From Tannerella sp. (GTDB lineage: Bacteria; Bacteroidota; Bacteroidia; Bacteroidales; Tannerellaceae): a stretch of 38,083 nt of DNA. Below the pieces are notes generated by a model that worked only from the letters and a program-made list of their open reading frames with translations, was not told the origin of the DNA and did no database searches. The stretch spans positions 1-38,083 of the forward strand of contig JAISXP010000003.1 in NCBI GenBank assembly GCA_031270465.1. The letters run 5' to 3'. Of the stretch, positions 6,833-15,352 are shown in pieces (the stretch's first letter is position 1; each line of letters starts with the position of its first letter). A program made the translations under genes and the position numbers.

Positions 6833-8196
6833 AAACAAAAATACAACAGGGTGACGGTGACCTGACGTCGGGCGCAGTATGGAAAGCAATACTTGCCTTC
6901 GCTTCGCCCCTGCTCGTCGGCAATCTGCTTCAGCAGCTCTACAACCTGACCGACAGCGTCATCGTCGGCTATTTTCTGGGCAAGGAAGCGCTTGCGGCCG
7001 TGTCGGCATCCTTTTTCATCTACTACTTCATCATCTCGCTGATGATCGGCATCGGAAGTGGCATCACGGTAGTGGTGTCACACCACTGCGGCGCCCGGCA
7101 GTACACCCAGGTGCAGCGTGCCTTCTCCTCCTTTTTCATTTTCGCATGGTGGGCAGGTATCGCGCTCTCGTGCGCAGGCATGATCTTTGCCGAAGCATTT
7201 TTCCGCCTGACCGGTACGCCCGAAGAAGTGATGCCCTGCGCCGTAAGCTATTTCAGGACATACATCGGCGGGACATTCCTGTTCGTCATCTTCAACAGTA
7301 TGCTGTCCATCCTGCGCGGCATGGGCGACTCGACCCGTCCGATGCTGTTCGTGCTGGCAACGGCGGTGCTCAACGTTGCACTCGATCTGCTTTTCATCGC
7401 CGTCCTCAAACAGGGCGTCGAGGGCGCCGCCTTCGCCACCATTCTTGCGCAGGGCGGCGGACTGGCAATCGCACTGGCATACGTTCACCGCCGGCACCCG
7501 CTGCTTTCACTGCGCCGGAAAGACATGATTTTCGACCGCAAAATGTTCGTGCGCGGACTGAAAATCGGCCTTCCGACCAGCGTGCAGCAATGCGCCATGG
7601 CGGCAGGACTGATGGCGCTGCTTGGCACGGTGAACAGCTTCGGGACAGACACACTGACGGCATACGGCGCAGCAGGCAAAATCGACACCCTTGTCACACA
7701 GGCCATCCTCACTTTCGCAGGGGCGCTGGCTGCCTTTTGCGGGCAGAACATCGGCGCGCAACGTCTCGACCGCGTACGCAGCGGCGTGCGCTTCGCCATC
7801 AGGATGAACCTCGCCTTCTGCTCCGTTACCTTCGGCCTTATCCTGTTTTTCGGGAAAGACATGATGCGGATGTTCACCACCGACCGGGCAGTAATCGACA
7901 TCGGATACGAATACCTGCTGGCAACAGGCAGCTTCCTCGTCGTCAACGGCATGTTGAACATCCTCACCGGCGCACTGCGCGGAGCGGGCGACACCGTCTT
8001 CGCCATGATCACCGGCATCGCCACGTTTTGGCTGGCGCGTATCCCGCTCGCCTTTTTCCTGAGCAATGTCTGGGGACGAAACGGCATCTGGTGGGCTATC
8101 AATATCAGCATCGCACTCGGATTCATCGCCACAGGCATATACTACAAAACCGAACGCTGGAAAAAACGGCAGGTGACAGACCGAATGACTGAATAA
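6829..8196 (+). CDS. MATE family multidrug/cation efflux transporter
   Basis: A 455-aa inner-membrane protein with about twelve hydrophobic segments, typical of the MATE family (DinF/NorM-type), which exports drugs or metabolites in exchange for Na+ or H+. Signature stretches are PLLVGNLLQQLYNLTDSVIV near the N-terminus and, in the second half, TSVQQCAMAAGLMALLG and ITGALRGAGDT-like ILTGALRGAGDT. The first half carries the matching SILRGMGDSTRP. No in-frame ATG lies near the family's normal start, so the TTG at 6829 is used. TATGTTTT at 6791-6798 is one base off the -7 consensus. Substrate unknown. Confidence 0.9.
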   Translation: MKTKIQQGDGDLTSGAVWKAILAFASPLLVGNLLQQLYNLTDSVIVGYFLGKEALAAVSASFFIYYFIISLMIGIGSGITVVVSHHCGARQYTQVQRAFSSFFIFAWWAGIALSCAGMIFAEAFFRLTGTPEEVMPCAVSYFRTYIGGTFLFVIFNSMLSILRGMGDSTRPMLFVLATAVLNVALDLLFIAVLKQGVEGAAFATILAQGGGLAIALAYVHRRHPLLSLRRKDMIFDRKMFVRGLKIGLPTSVQQCAMAAGLMALLGTVNSFGTDTLTAYGAAGKIDTLVTQAILTFAGALAAFCGQNIGAQRLDRVRSGVRFAIRMNLAFCSVTFGLILFFGKDMMRMFTTDRAVIDIGYEYLLATGSFLVVNGMLNILTGALRGAGDTVFAMITGIATFWLARIPLAFFLSNVWGRNGIWWAINISIALGFIATGIYYKTERWKKRQVTDRMTE

Positions 8197-8252
8197 CTGA
8201 ATGATTGAATCTTTGAATCCCCGGATTTTTAAATCTTTGAATTTTCGAATAA
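8190..8252. repeat. TTTGAAT-type degenerate array
   Basis: Immediately after the MATE stop: GAATGATTGAATC, TTTGAATCC, AAATCTTTGAATTTTCGAAT. Heptamer/octamer units close to TTGAATC are strung together. The same units recur at 19155-19210, 24204-24312 and 35098-35137. Confidence 0.7.
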
Positions 8253-8294
8253 AACTTTTTCCCCTTATACAAAAACCGGAATAAAAAAAATTAC

Positions 8295-8302
8295 TACCTT
8301 TG
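8295..8302 (+). promoter_or_regulatory. Promoter of the dnaN run
   Basis: TACCTTTG, a full -7 match, 50 bases before the dnaN ATG. It probably drives dnaN and several following genes. Confidence 0.7.
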
Positions 8303-8352
8303 TTCCGCAAAACAAGACAGCATAATAATAATGTATAAAAAATAAGAAACGT

Positions 8353-9477
8353 ATGAAATTTGATGTATCAAGTACCGCACTATTAAACCGCCTGCAATCC
8401 ATAAGCAAGGTGATTGCTACGAAGAACACGTTGCCGGTTCTCGACAGTTTTCTTTTCAAACTCGAAGATAACAGACTGACCATCGTAGCATCGGATATCG
8501 AAACCCGTCTGGTAACCACCGTCGACGTGATGAACGTGCAAGGCTCCGGTCTTTTCGCCATCTCGGCAAAGATGTTGCTCGAACCGCTGAAAAAATTGCC
8601 CGAACAGCCGCTCACGTTCGACATCAATGACGACAGCATGGAAGTTTTCATCTTCTTCGAAAACGGTAAATACAACTTCATCGGTCAAAACGGCGACACC
8701 TATCCGCAGCAAAAACCGCTGAACGAAAATGTCATGACAGTCTCAATGGAATCGCAGGTACTGCTGAACGGCATCAGCCGCACACTGTTTGCCTCCGCCG
8801 ACGACGAATTGCGCCCGGTGATGAACGGCGTCTATTTCGACATTCAGGCCGATGTCATCACCTTTGTAGCCTCCGACGGCCACAAATTAGTGCGCCTGAG
8901 CAACCGTGCCGTCACAACCGAAGGCAGGGCATCGTTCATCCTGCCCAAGAAACCGGCCTATCTGTTGAAAACGCTGCTCCCGAAATCGTCAGAATCTGTG
9001 AATGTGCAGTTCGACGAAAACAATGCCTGCGTGAAGACCGAACACTTCGAGATGACATGCCGCCTCATCGAAGGCCGGTACCCGAACTACAGCAGCGCCA
9101 TTCCCGAAAACAACCCGAACGAAGTGACCATCGAACGGTTCCCCTTCAGCCGCGTACTGGAGAGAGTTGTCGTCTTCTCCAACCAGGCAAGCAACCTGAT
9201 AAAACTGCAACTGATGGAAAACCTGATCGTCGTTTCGGCGCAGGACATTGACTTCTCCACTTCGGCCGAAGAAAAAATCGTCTGCCGGTACGACGGCCCA
9301 AGCTTCAGCATCGGTTTCAAAGCCACTTTTCTGATAGAAATGCTGGACAACATCAGCGCAGATGAAATCGTGCTTAAACTGGCCGACCCCTCGCGCGCCT
9401 GCGTCATCGTCCCCGCCGAAAACGCGGATGACGAAGAACTCCTGATGCTGCTCATGCCAATGGTATTGAACGATTAA
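8353..9477 (+). CDS. dnaN: DNA polymerase III beta subunit (sliding clamp)
   Basis: A 374-aa protein of the normal length for the ring-shaped clamp that holds DNA polymerase III on the template. The three-fold repeated clamp fold is recognisable from the start MKFDVSSTALLNRLQSISKV, the ASDIETRLVT loop, MNGVYFDI with FVASDGHKLVRL in domain 2, and the C-terminal LLMPMVLND, which takes the place of the usual PMRL-like end. It heads a tight run with the exonuclease (13-bp gap), coaBC, porD-like, recN and rlmB genes. Confidence 0.97.
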   Translation: MKFDVSSTALLNRLQSISKVIATKNTLPVLDSFLFKLEDNRLTIVASDIETRLVTTVDVMNVQGSGLFAISAKMLLEPLKKLPEQPLTFDINDDSMEVFIFFENGKYNFIGQNGDTYPQQKPLNENVMTVSMESQVLLNGISRTLFASADDELRPVMNGVYFDIQADVITFVASDGHKLVRLSNRAVTTEGRASFILPKKPAYLLKTLLPKSSESVNVQFDENNACVKTEHFEMTCRLIEGRYPNYSSAIPENNPNEVTIERFPFSRVLERVVVFSNQASNLIKLQLMENLIVVSAQDIDFSTSAEEKIVCRYDGPSFSIGFKATFLIEMLDNISADEIVLKLADPSRACVIVPAENADDEELLMLLMPMVLND

Positions 9478-9490
9478 ACGAGAAGAAAAG

Positions 9491-10267
9491 ATGCTGCTGC
9501 AATTAGACAAACCGCTGATTTTTTTCGATCTCGAAACCACGGGAATAAACATCAACAAGGATCGCATCGTCGAAATTTCGCTCCTGAAAATCTACCCCGA
9601 CGGAGATGAAGAAAGCAAGACTCGACGCATCAATCCCGAAATACCGATCCCGCCCGAAGCCACGAAGATACACGGCATCACGGACGAAGATGTAAAAAAC
9701 TGCCCGACATTCAAAATGATAGCCAAGTCGCTGGCTGCGCATATCGAAGACTGCGACCTCGCAGGATTCAATTCCAACAGGTTCGACATCCCGCTGCTCG
9801 CCGAAGAATTTTTGCGCGCCGAAGTGAACATCGACCTGAACACACGAAGATTCGTCGACGTGCAAACGATTTTTCACAAAATGGAACAGCGCACATTGTC
9901 GGCTGCATACAAATTCTACTGCAACAGAGACCTCGACCACGCACACAGCGCCGAAAGCGATACGAAAGCCACATACGAAGTGCTCAAGGCACAGTTGGAA
10001 CGCTATCCCGACGACCTGCATAACGACATAAAGTTTCTCTCCGAGTTTTCAAGTTTCAAGGACAACGTCGATTTTGCCGGACGGATGATATACAACGAAA
10101 ATGGCGAAGAAATATTCAATTTCGGCAAATACAAGGGCGAACGGGTGAAAAACGTGCTGGCAAGGGATCCGGGATACTACAGCTGGATTATGAACGGCGA
10201 TTTTGCATTGAACACGAAGCAGAGACTGACCGAGATACGCACGCGGGAAACCAAAAACAGAAAGTAG
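9491..10267 (+). CDS. DEDDh 3'-5' exonuclease (DnaQ-like) with DUF3820-like C-terminus
   Basis: A 258-aa exonuclease related to the DNA polymerase III epsilon subunit. The metal-binding residues are visible: Asp13 and Glu15 in FDLETTG, an Asp in SNRFDIPLL, and His152 with Asp157 in HSAESDTKATYEVL, the DEDDh pattern. The last ~60 residues (NFGKYKGERVKNVLARDPGY, then YSWIMNGDF) form a DUF3820-like module, a frequent appendage of Bacteroidota versions. Its place 13 bp after dnaN fits a proofreading or repair role, but whether it is the replicative proofreader is not decided by sequence. Confidence 0.93.
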   Translation: MLLQLDKPLIFFDLETTGININKDRIVEISLLKIYPDGDEESKTRRINPEIPIPPEATKIHGITDEDVKNCPTFKMIAKSLAAHIEDCDLAGFNSNRFDIPLLAEEFLRAEVNIDLNTRRFVDVQTIFHKMEQRTLSAAYKFYCNRDLDHAHSAESDTKATYEVLKAQLERYPDDLHNDIKFLSEFSSFKDNVDFAGRMIYNENGEEIFNFGKYKGERVKNVLARDPGYYSWIMNGDFALNTKQRLTEIRTRETKNRK

Positions 10268-10269
10268 CC

Positions 10270-10307
10270 GCAGCGCGCCGGCCTTCATGCGCTTTTTCGC
10301 GCGCTGC
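10270..10307 (+). promoter_or_regulatory. GC-rich hairpin abutting the coaBC start
   Basis: GCAGCGCGC (10270-10278) and GCGCGCTGC (10299-10307) form a perfect 9-bp stem with a 20-nt loop. It begins two bases after the exonuclease stop and ends one base before the ATG at 10309. There is no T run after it, so it is not a normal terminator. Confidence 0.7.
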
Positions 10308-10308
10308 T

Positions 10309-11526
10309 ATGATGAAGAGAACGATGAAAGAAAAAAAAATCATATTGGGCGTCACCGGCAGCATAGCCGCATACAAGGCAGCATATTTAATTCGCCTCCT
10401 TGTGAAAAAAGGAGCGGAAGTGCAGGTTGTAATGACTCCTGCCGCAAAGGAGTTTATCACGCCGCTCACACTCTCGACGCTGAGTCGCAAGCCTGTCGTC
10501 AGCGAATTTTTTTCCGCACGCGACGGCTCGTGGCACAGCCATGTCGACTTGGGCACATGGGCCGACGCAATGCTGATTGCTCCCGCGACCGCGTCCACTA
10601 TCGGGAAAATGGCTAACGGCATCGCCGACAACATGCTTGTAACGACCTGTCTGTCGTGCAGGGCGCCCATCTTTGTCGCCCCCGCGATGGACATGGACAT
10701 GTATGCCCATCCCGCGACGCAGCAAAACCTCGAACGCCTGCGCAGCTACGGAAATCACATCATCGAACCGGCCTCAGGCGAACTGGCAAGCCTGCTGAAC
10801 GGAAAAGGCCGAATGGAAGAACCGGACAGAATTGCCGATATGCTGGAAGCCTTTTTTGCATCCCAAAACATCCTCCGAAAAAAAAAAGTGCTGATAACGG
10901 CCGGCCCGACGTATGAAAAAATCGATCCCGTACGTTTTATAGGCAACTACTCTTCCGGCAAGATGGGTTTTGCGCTGGCCGAGGCGTGTGCGCGGAAAGG
11001 CGCCGATGTGCACCTCGTGACAGGCCCCGTGGCGTTGCAGACCGTGCACCCGCATATCCGCCGGACGGATGTGGAATCGGCCGACGAAATGTATGCGGCT
11101 GCCGTGGCATCTTTCCCAGAGGCGGACATCGCCATCCTTTGCGCCGCAGTAGCCGACTACCGGCCTGAAAAACAATGGACGGAAAAGATGAAACGCGAAA
11201 CGGAATCACTCTCGCTGTCACTGACGCGAAACAGAGACATCGCCGCCGCACTGGGCGCCACAAAACGCGACGGACAGTTGCTGGTGGGCTTCGCGCTGGA
11301 AACAAACGACGGCATCAATCACGCGCGCACCAAGCTCGAACGGAAAAACCTGGACCTGATAGCGCTCAATTCGCTCGAAGACGAAGGCGCAGGATTCCGA
11401 TTCGATACGAACAGGGTCACGCTGATCGACCGCAAGGGCGAAACGACGGTGCTCGCCCTGAAAAGCAAGACCGGCATCGCCGAAGAAATCGTGACCAGAG
11501 TAATAACTTTAACAGATAAAAAATGA
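10309..11526 (+). CDS. coaBC: Bifunctional phosphopantothenoylcysteine decarboxylase/synthase
   Basis: A 405-aa enzyme for two steps of coenzyme A synthesis: CTP-dependent joining of phosphopantothenate to cysteine, then FMN-dependent decarboxylation. The N-terminal flavoprotein half shows GVTGSIAAYKA, the catalytic His in SWHSHVDLG, and PAMDMDMY, where the classical motif has PAMN. The C-terminal synthetase half shows LITAGPTYEKIDPVRFIGNY, SSGKMG, AAVADYRP and LVGFALET. Family members usually begin close to KKIILGVTGS, so the ATG at 10324 (MKEKKIILG) is a strong alternative start, all the more because a stable hairpin ends at 10307. It overlaps the next gene by 4 bp (ATGA). Confidence 0.96.
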   Translation: MMKRTMKEKKIILGVTGSIAAYKAAYLIRLLVKKGAEVQVVMTPAAKEFITPLTLSTLSRKPVVSEFFSARDGSWHSHVDLGTWADAMLIAPATASTIGKMANGIADNMLVTTCLSCRAPIFVAPAMDMDMYAHPATQQNLERLRSYGNHIIEPASGELASLLNGKGRMEEPDRIADMLEAFFASQNILRKKKVLITAGPTYEKIDPVRFIGNYSSGKMGFALAEACARKGADVHLVTGPVALQTVHPHIRRTDVESADEMYAAAVASFPEADIAILCAAVADYRPEKQWTEKMKRETESLSLSLTRNRDIAAALGATKRDGQLLVGFALETNDGINHARTKLERKNLDLIALNSLEDEGAGFRFDTNRVTLIDRKGETTVLALKSKTGIAEEIVTRVITLTDKK

Positions 11527-12425
11527 AAAGATTGGGATTGATTACAGGCTTGTGGCTGTTTGCCGTGGCGGCAACGCAGGCGCAGTCTTCGGAACTGAAT
11601 ACACGCCTGACCATCAACAGCGACAAGATTCAGGGAACGAACAGGCAGATATTCACAACACTCCAGACTGCGTTGAACGAGTTTATCAACAACAAAAAGT
11701 GGACGACCGCCACACTCGCGCCGAACGAACGCATCGACTGCACGTTTACAATCATCCTGAACGAAATGACGGACAGCCGTTTTGTCGGCGAAATTCAGGT
11801 ACAGGCACGCCGTCCAGTGTACAACTCGGCGTATACCACGACGATATTCAATTTTCGCGACACGCAGTTCGATTTCGAATATACGGAGTTCGAGCCGCTG
11901 GAATACACCGAAAACACGCTCGAAAACAACCTGACCGCAACAGTCGTGTTCTATATTTACATCATTCTGGGGCTTGACTTCGACAGTTTTGCGCCCAAAG
12001 GCGGTACGGCTTTCCTGCAGGAAGCACAACACATCGTGACGCTTGCACAGTCGCAAATGGGATGGTCGGGCTGGAAAGCCTTCGACAGCGACCGCAACCG
12101 CCATGCGCTGGCCACGGCGCTGACAGAAAACAGCAGCGACTCTTTCCGCCAGTTCTGGTATGACTACCACCGCAAGGGACTGGACGAGATGGCAGCCAAT
12201 GCCGACCGCGGACGGACGAACATCATTGCCGCACTCCCCGCGCTGACCACGTTCAAAACCGCACGACCCAACTCCGTCCTGCTGCAGATGTTTTCCGACT
12301 CCAAACTGGACGAAATCATCGCCCTCTACTCGAAAGCAACGACGCAGGAAAAACAGGATGGCTATAAAATGATGTCGAACCTGTATCCGGCCGAAAGCAT
12401 CCGGCTGGAAGCGCTAAAAAAATAA
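11523..12425 (+). CDS. porD: DUF4835 family protein, PorD-like (type IX secretion)
   Basis: A 300-aa exported protein: signal peptide MKRLGLITGLWLFAVAATQA, then a beta-rich region with TFTIILNEMTDSRFVGEIQV and RRPVYNSAY, the middle LGLDFDSFAPKGGTAFLQEA and a helical C-terminal part. This is the DUF4835 family, named PorD in type IX secretion annotation. It always, to my knowledge, sits between coaBC and recN in Bacteroidota, as it does here, starting inside the coaBC stop codon (4-bp overlap). Its molecular job is poorly known, and it also occurs in species without an obvious T9SS. Confidence 0.88.
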   Translation: MKRLGLITGLWLFAVAATQAQSSELNTRLTINSDKIQGTNRQIFTTLQTALNEFINNKKWTTATLAPNERIDCTFTIILNEMTDSRFVGEIQVQARRPVYNSAYTTTIFNFRDTQFDFEYTEFEPLEYTENTLENNLTATVVFYIYIILGLDFDSFAPKGGTAFLQEAQHIVTLAQSQMGWSGWKAFDSDRNRHALATALTENSSDSFRQFWYDYHRKGLDEMAANADRGRTNIIAALPALTTFKTARPNSVLLQMFSDSKLDEIIALYSKATTQEKQDGYKMMSNLYPAESIRLEALKK

Positions 12426-12428
12426 CCC

Positions 12429-14099
12429 ATGCTGCAATCCCTGTCCATAAAAAATTTCATACTGATCGACAGCCTGAATATCTGTTTCGACGACGGCTTC
12501 TCCGTCCTGACGGGCGAAACAGGCGCCGGCAAATCCATCATCCTGGGCGCCCTGGCGCTGGTGCTGGGACAGCGCGCCGACAGCAAAAGCATTCAGGCCG
12601 GCGCCGATAAATGCATGGTGGAAGCCGTTTTCGACATCTCGGCATACCGACTTGACACGTTTTTCGCCGCCAACGACCTCGAATACGACCGGCAGAACTG
12701 CATTCTGCGACGCGAACTCCTCAACTCGGGCAAATCACGGGCTTTCGTGAACGATACGCCCGTGTCGCTGAACATACTCAAACTGCTCGGCGACCGGCTG
12801 ATAGATATTCATTCCCAACACCGTAACCTTATGCTTGCAGACACGCATTTCCAACTGAATGTAGTAGACGTGATGGCCGGCACGACGCCTCTGCTGAAAG
12901 CGTACAGAGAAGAATACAACCGATACCTGACTGTGACAAATCAACTGAACGAGTTGACGGAAAAAATGCAGCGAACGAAATCGGAAGAAGACTACATCCG
13001 CTTTCAACTCGAAGAACTGAACGCCGCCCGCCTGACGGAAGGCGAACAGCCCGAACTGGAACTGGAACTGGAAACGCTCTCGCACACGGAAGAAATCAAA
13101 CGCGCCCTGTACAAAACGGCATCCCTGCTGAACGGCGACGGGCTGTGCGCCGTTCAGATGATCAGGGAATCGCTCTCGACAATGGAATCGCTCTCGACAT
13201 ATTTTGCCAGGTCAAAAGAATTTGCCGAACGGCTGCGCGCCGCCTTTATCGACCTGAACGACCTTGCCGCAGAGACGGACGTCCTCAAAGAAGACATCGA
13301 ATTCAGCCCCGAACGTCTGGAATGGGTCAACCAGCGCCTGAACACGCTCTATGCACTGCAACAGAAACACCGCGTCGCATCGGTCGAAGAGCTGATTGCC
13401 TGCCGGGAAGCGTTCGGGAAGCAGATGCAACTCATCGAATCGTTCGACGACGAGATTGCATCGCTGACGAAACAGCAGGCGGCATCCTTCGACACTCTGC
13501 TGAACCGGGCGCTCGAAATAAGAAGCCGGCGCAGGGAAGCATCCGCCCGCATCGAACAGGACCTCGTCCGGCGGATGGTACTGCTCGGAATATCCAACAC
13601 ACGCTTCGGCATCGAATTCGACGAGAAGCCGAAACCTGCAGCAGACGGGATGGACGAGGTGCACTTCCTCTTTTCGGCCAACCGGAACGAGCCGCTGAAA
13701 CCCGTGGCGCAGACAGCTTCGGGAGGCGAAATATCGCGGCTGATGCTCTGCGTGAAAGCCATGATAGCCGGATTCGCCGCACTGCCCGCCATCATCTTCG
13801 ACGAAATAGACACCGGCACGTCGGGCGAGATTGCCGACAAAATGGCCGACATCATGCAAGACCTCGGACAGAAAATGCAGGTCGTCGCGATCACCCATCT
13901 GCCGCAAATCGCTGCAAAGGGAAAGGCGCACTACTTCGTGTACAAGGAAGACAGCGCAGACCGGACGCACACACGCATCCGCCGGCTGAACCGCGAAGAG
14001 CGCGTGAACGAAATCGCCCGCATGTTGAGCGGAGCAACGCGCACGGACGCATCCGTGGCCAATGCCAAAGAACTTTTAAACGCAGCCGGCAATGAATAA
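12429..14099 (+). CDS. recN: DNA repair protein RecN
   Basis: A 556-aa SMC-like ATPase for double-strand break repair. It starts MLQSLSIKNFILIDSL, with Walker A GETGAGKS at residues 29-36. Long helical, charged stretches from about 165 to 390 form the coiled-coil arms. TASGGEISRLMLCVKAM is the ABC signature, with Walker B IIFDEIDTGTSGE close to residue 455-467 and the conserved VVAITHLPQIAAKG. Only 3 bases separate it from the porD-like stop, and its own stop is overlapped by rlmB (8 bp), so these are translationally linked. Confidence 0.97.
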   Translation: MLQSLSIKNFILIDSLNICFDDGFSVLTGETGAGKSIILGALALVLGQRADSKSIQAGADKCMVEAVFDISAYRLDTFFAANDLEYDRQNCILRRELLNSGKSRAFVNDTPVSLNILKLLGDRLIDIHSQHRNLMLADTHFQLNVVDVMAGTTPLLKAYREEYNRYLTVTNQLNELTEKMQRTKSEEDYIRFQLEELNAARLTEGEQPELELELETLSHTEEIKRALYKTASLLNGDGLCAVQMIRESLSTMESLSTYFARSKEFAERLRAAFIDLNDLAAETDVLKEDIEFSPERLEWVNQRLNTLYALQQKHRVASVEELIACREAFGKQMQLIESFDDEIASLTKQQAASFDTLLNRALEIRSRRREASARIEQDLVRRMVLLGISNTRFGIEFDEKPKPAADGMDEVHFLFSANRNEPLKPVAQTASGGEISRLMLCVKAMIAGFAALPAIIFDEIDTGTSGEIADKMADIMQDLGQKMQVVAITHLPQIAAKGKAHYFVYKEDSADRTHTRIRRLNREERVNEIARMLSGATRTDASVANAKELLNAAGNE

Positions 14100-14838
14100 C
14101 AGCGACATGATATTCGGTATCCGCGCCGTGATGGAAGCCATCCGCGCCGACAGAGAAATAGATAAACTCTTCGTCAAAAAAGGCCTGCAGGGCGACTTGA
14201 TGAAAGAACTGTACGCCGTCATGAAGGAAAGACATATTCCCGTGCAGCACGTGCCGCCGGAACGGCTGAACTACATCACGCGGAAGAATCATCAGGGCGT
14301 CATCGCCTTCGTCTCCGCCGTGACGTATCACCGCCTCGAAGACGTGATACCGTTTGTATACGAACAGGGTCGCGACCCGTTCATCGTCCTGCTCGACGGC
14401 ATAACCGACGTGCGCAACTTCGGCGCAATAGCGCGCACGTGCGAATGTGCAGGAGCGGACGCGATTGTAATCCCCGCGAAAGGCAGTGTTTCGGTCAACG
14501 CCGACGCCATGAAGACCTCGGCCGGCGCGCTCAACGTGATACCCGTCTGCCGGGAAAAATCCATCCCGCAATCCATCCGGCTGCTGAAAGACAGCGGCGC
14601 GACGGTTTATGCCGCCAGCGAAAAAGCCGCAAAAAACTATACGGAAGTATCGTACAACCGTCCTGTCGCCATCGTGACGGGTGCGGAAGATGCCGGCGTC
14701 ACGGCCGAAAGCCTGCGGCTCTGCGACGAAATGATAAAAATCCCGCAGTTCGGCACAATCGGCTCGCTGAACGTCTCCGTCGCCACGTCCATCATCATCT
14801 ACGAAGGCATCAGGCAAAGAATGAAAGAAAACATATAA
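14092..14838 (+). CDS. rlmB: 23S rRNA 2'-O-methyltransferase, TrmH/SpoU family (RlmB-like)
   Basis: A 248-aa SPOUT methyltransferase that uses S-adenosylmethionine to methylate a ribose 2'-OH. The small N-terminal L30-like substrate-binding domain begins IFGIRAVMEAI. The SPOUT knot carries the three family motifs: NFGAIARTCECAGADAIVIP, the AdoMet loop IVTGAEDAGV, and IPQFGTIGSLNVSVATSI with the conserved Ser-Leu-Asn. RlmB modifies G2251 of 23S rRNA in Escherichia coli; other TrmH paralogues look alike, so the exact target is inferred. It overlaps recN by 8 bp. Confidence 0.93.
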   Translation: MNNSDMIFGIRAVMEAIRADREIDKLFVKKGLQGDLMKELYAVMKERHIPVQHVPPERLNYITRKNHQGVIAFVSAVTYHRLEDVIPFVYEQGRDPFIVLLDGITDVRNFGAIARTCECAGADAIVIPAKGSVSVNADAMKTSAGALNVIPVCREKSIPQSIRLLKDSGATVYAASEKAAKNYTEVSYNRPVAIVTGAEDAGVTAESLRLCDEMIKIPQFGTIGSLNVSVATSIIIYEGIRQRMKENI

Positions 14839-14844
14839 TTATAC

Positions 14845-15243
14845 ATGATGAAAAAAGTTATCAGCACAGCACAGGCCCCTGCAGCCATCGGGCCATACAG
14901 TCAGGCCATACTGGCCGGGAACGTCCTGTTCGCATCGGGACAGCTGGGCATCGATCCGGCAACGAACAGTTTCGTCGAAGGCGGTATACAGGCGCAGACC
15001 CGCCAGGCGTTCGAGAACATCAGCGCCATCCTCGCCGAAGCAGGATACACCGTGAAGGACATCGTGAAAACAACCGTCTTCCTGGCCGACATGGCCGACT
15101 TCGCGGCAATGAATGAAGTCTACGCCGCCCGGTTCGACGGCGACTTCCCTGCCCGCTCGGCCGTTGCCGTCAGGACGCTCCCCAAAAACGGACTGGTAGA
15201 AATCGAAGTCATCGCCATCAGGCAGACGGATTACTCTCTGTGA
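14845..15243 (+). CDS. ridA: RidA family reactive enamine/imine deaminase
   Basis: A 132-aa YjgF/YER057c/UK114-family protein, the full family length, which hydrolyses toxic enamine/imine intermediates made by PLP enzymes. Signature parts are PAAIGPYSQAI, FASGQLGIDP, the VFLADMADFAAMNEVYA helix and VRTLPKNGLVEIEVIAI, which holds the catalytic Arg and Glu. It may start at 14845 or at the next Met (14848). It lies 6 bases after rlmB and ends the run. Confidence 0.95.
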   Translation: MMKKVISTAQAPAAIGPYSQAILAGNVLFASGQLGIDPATNSFVEGGIQAQTRQAFENISAILAEAGYTVKDIVKTTVFLADMADFAAMNEVYAARFDGDFPARSAVAVRTLPKNGLVEIEVIAIRQTDYSL

Positions 15244-15300
15244 CGGGACGTGCCCGACGCCTTCACCGGCATCCGGAATGTTCACTGTTTTTTTATTTAC

Positions 15301-15329
15301 TTCGTATTTAAAAAGATTTCATATCTTTG
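15301..15329 (+). promoter_or_regulatory. Promoter of the polysaccharide export pair
   Basis: TATCTTTG at 15322-15329 is a perfect -7 box, with TTCG at 15301-15304 as a possible -33 element (spacer 17). It lies inside the longest ORF reading, so it rules for the internal start at 15353. Confidence 0.8.
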
Positions 15330-15352
15330 CGAACAAAATAACTGTAATCTTT

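Noticed and set aside
6240..6923. Minus-strand ORFs of 227, 84 and 76 aa
   Set aside because: They lie across RNase P RNA and only mirror its structured sequence.
6879..8192. Plus-strand ORF of 437 aa inside the MATE gene
   Set aside because: Arg/His-rich off-frame translation of a GC-rich gene; the MATE frame has the real membrane segments.
15266..15297. Terminator after ridA
   Set aside because: CCGG-CAT-CCGG is too short a stem and the T run lies several bases away.
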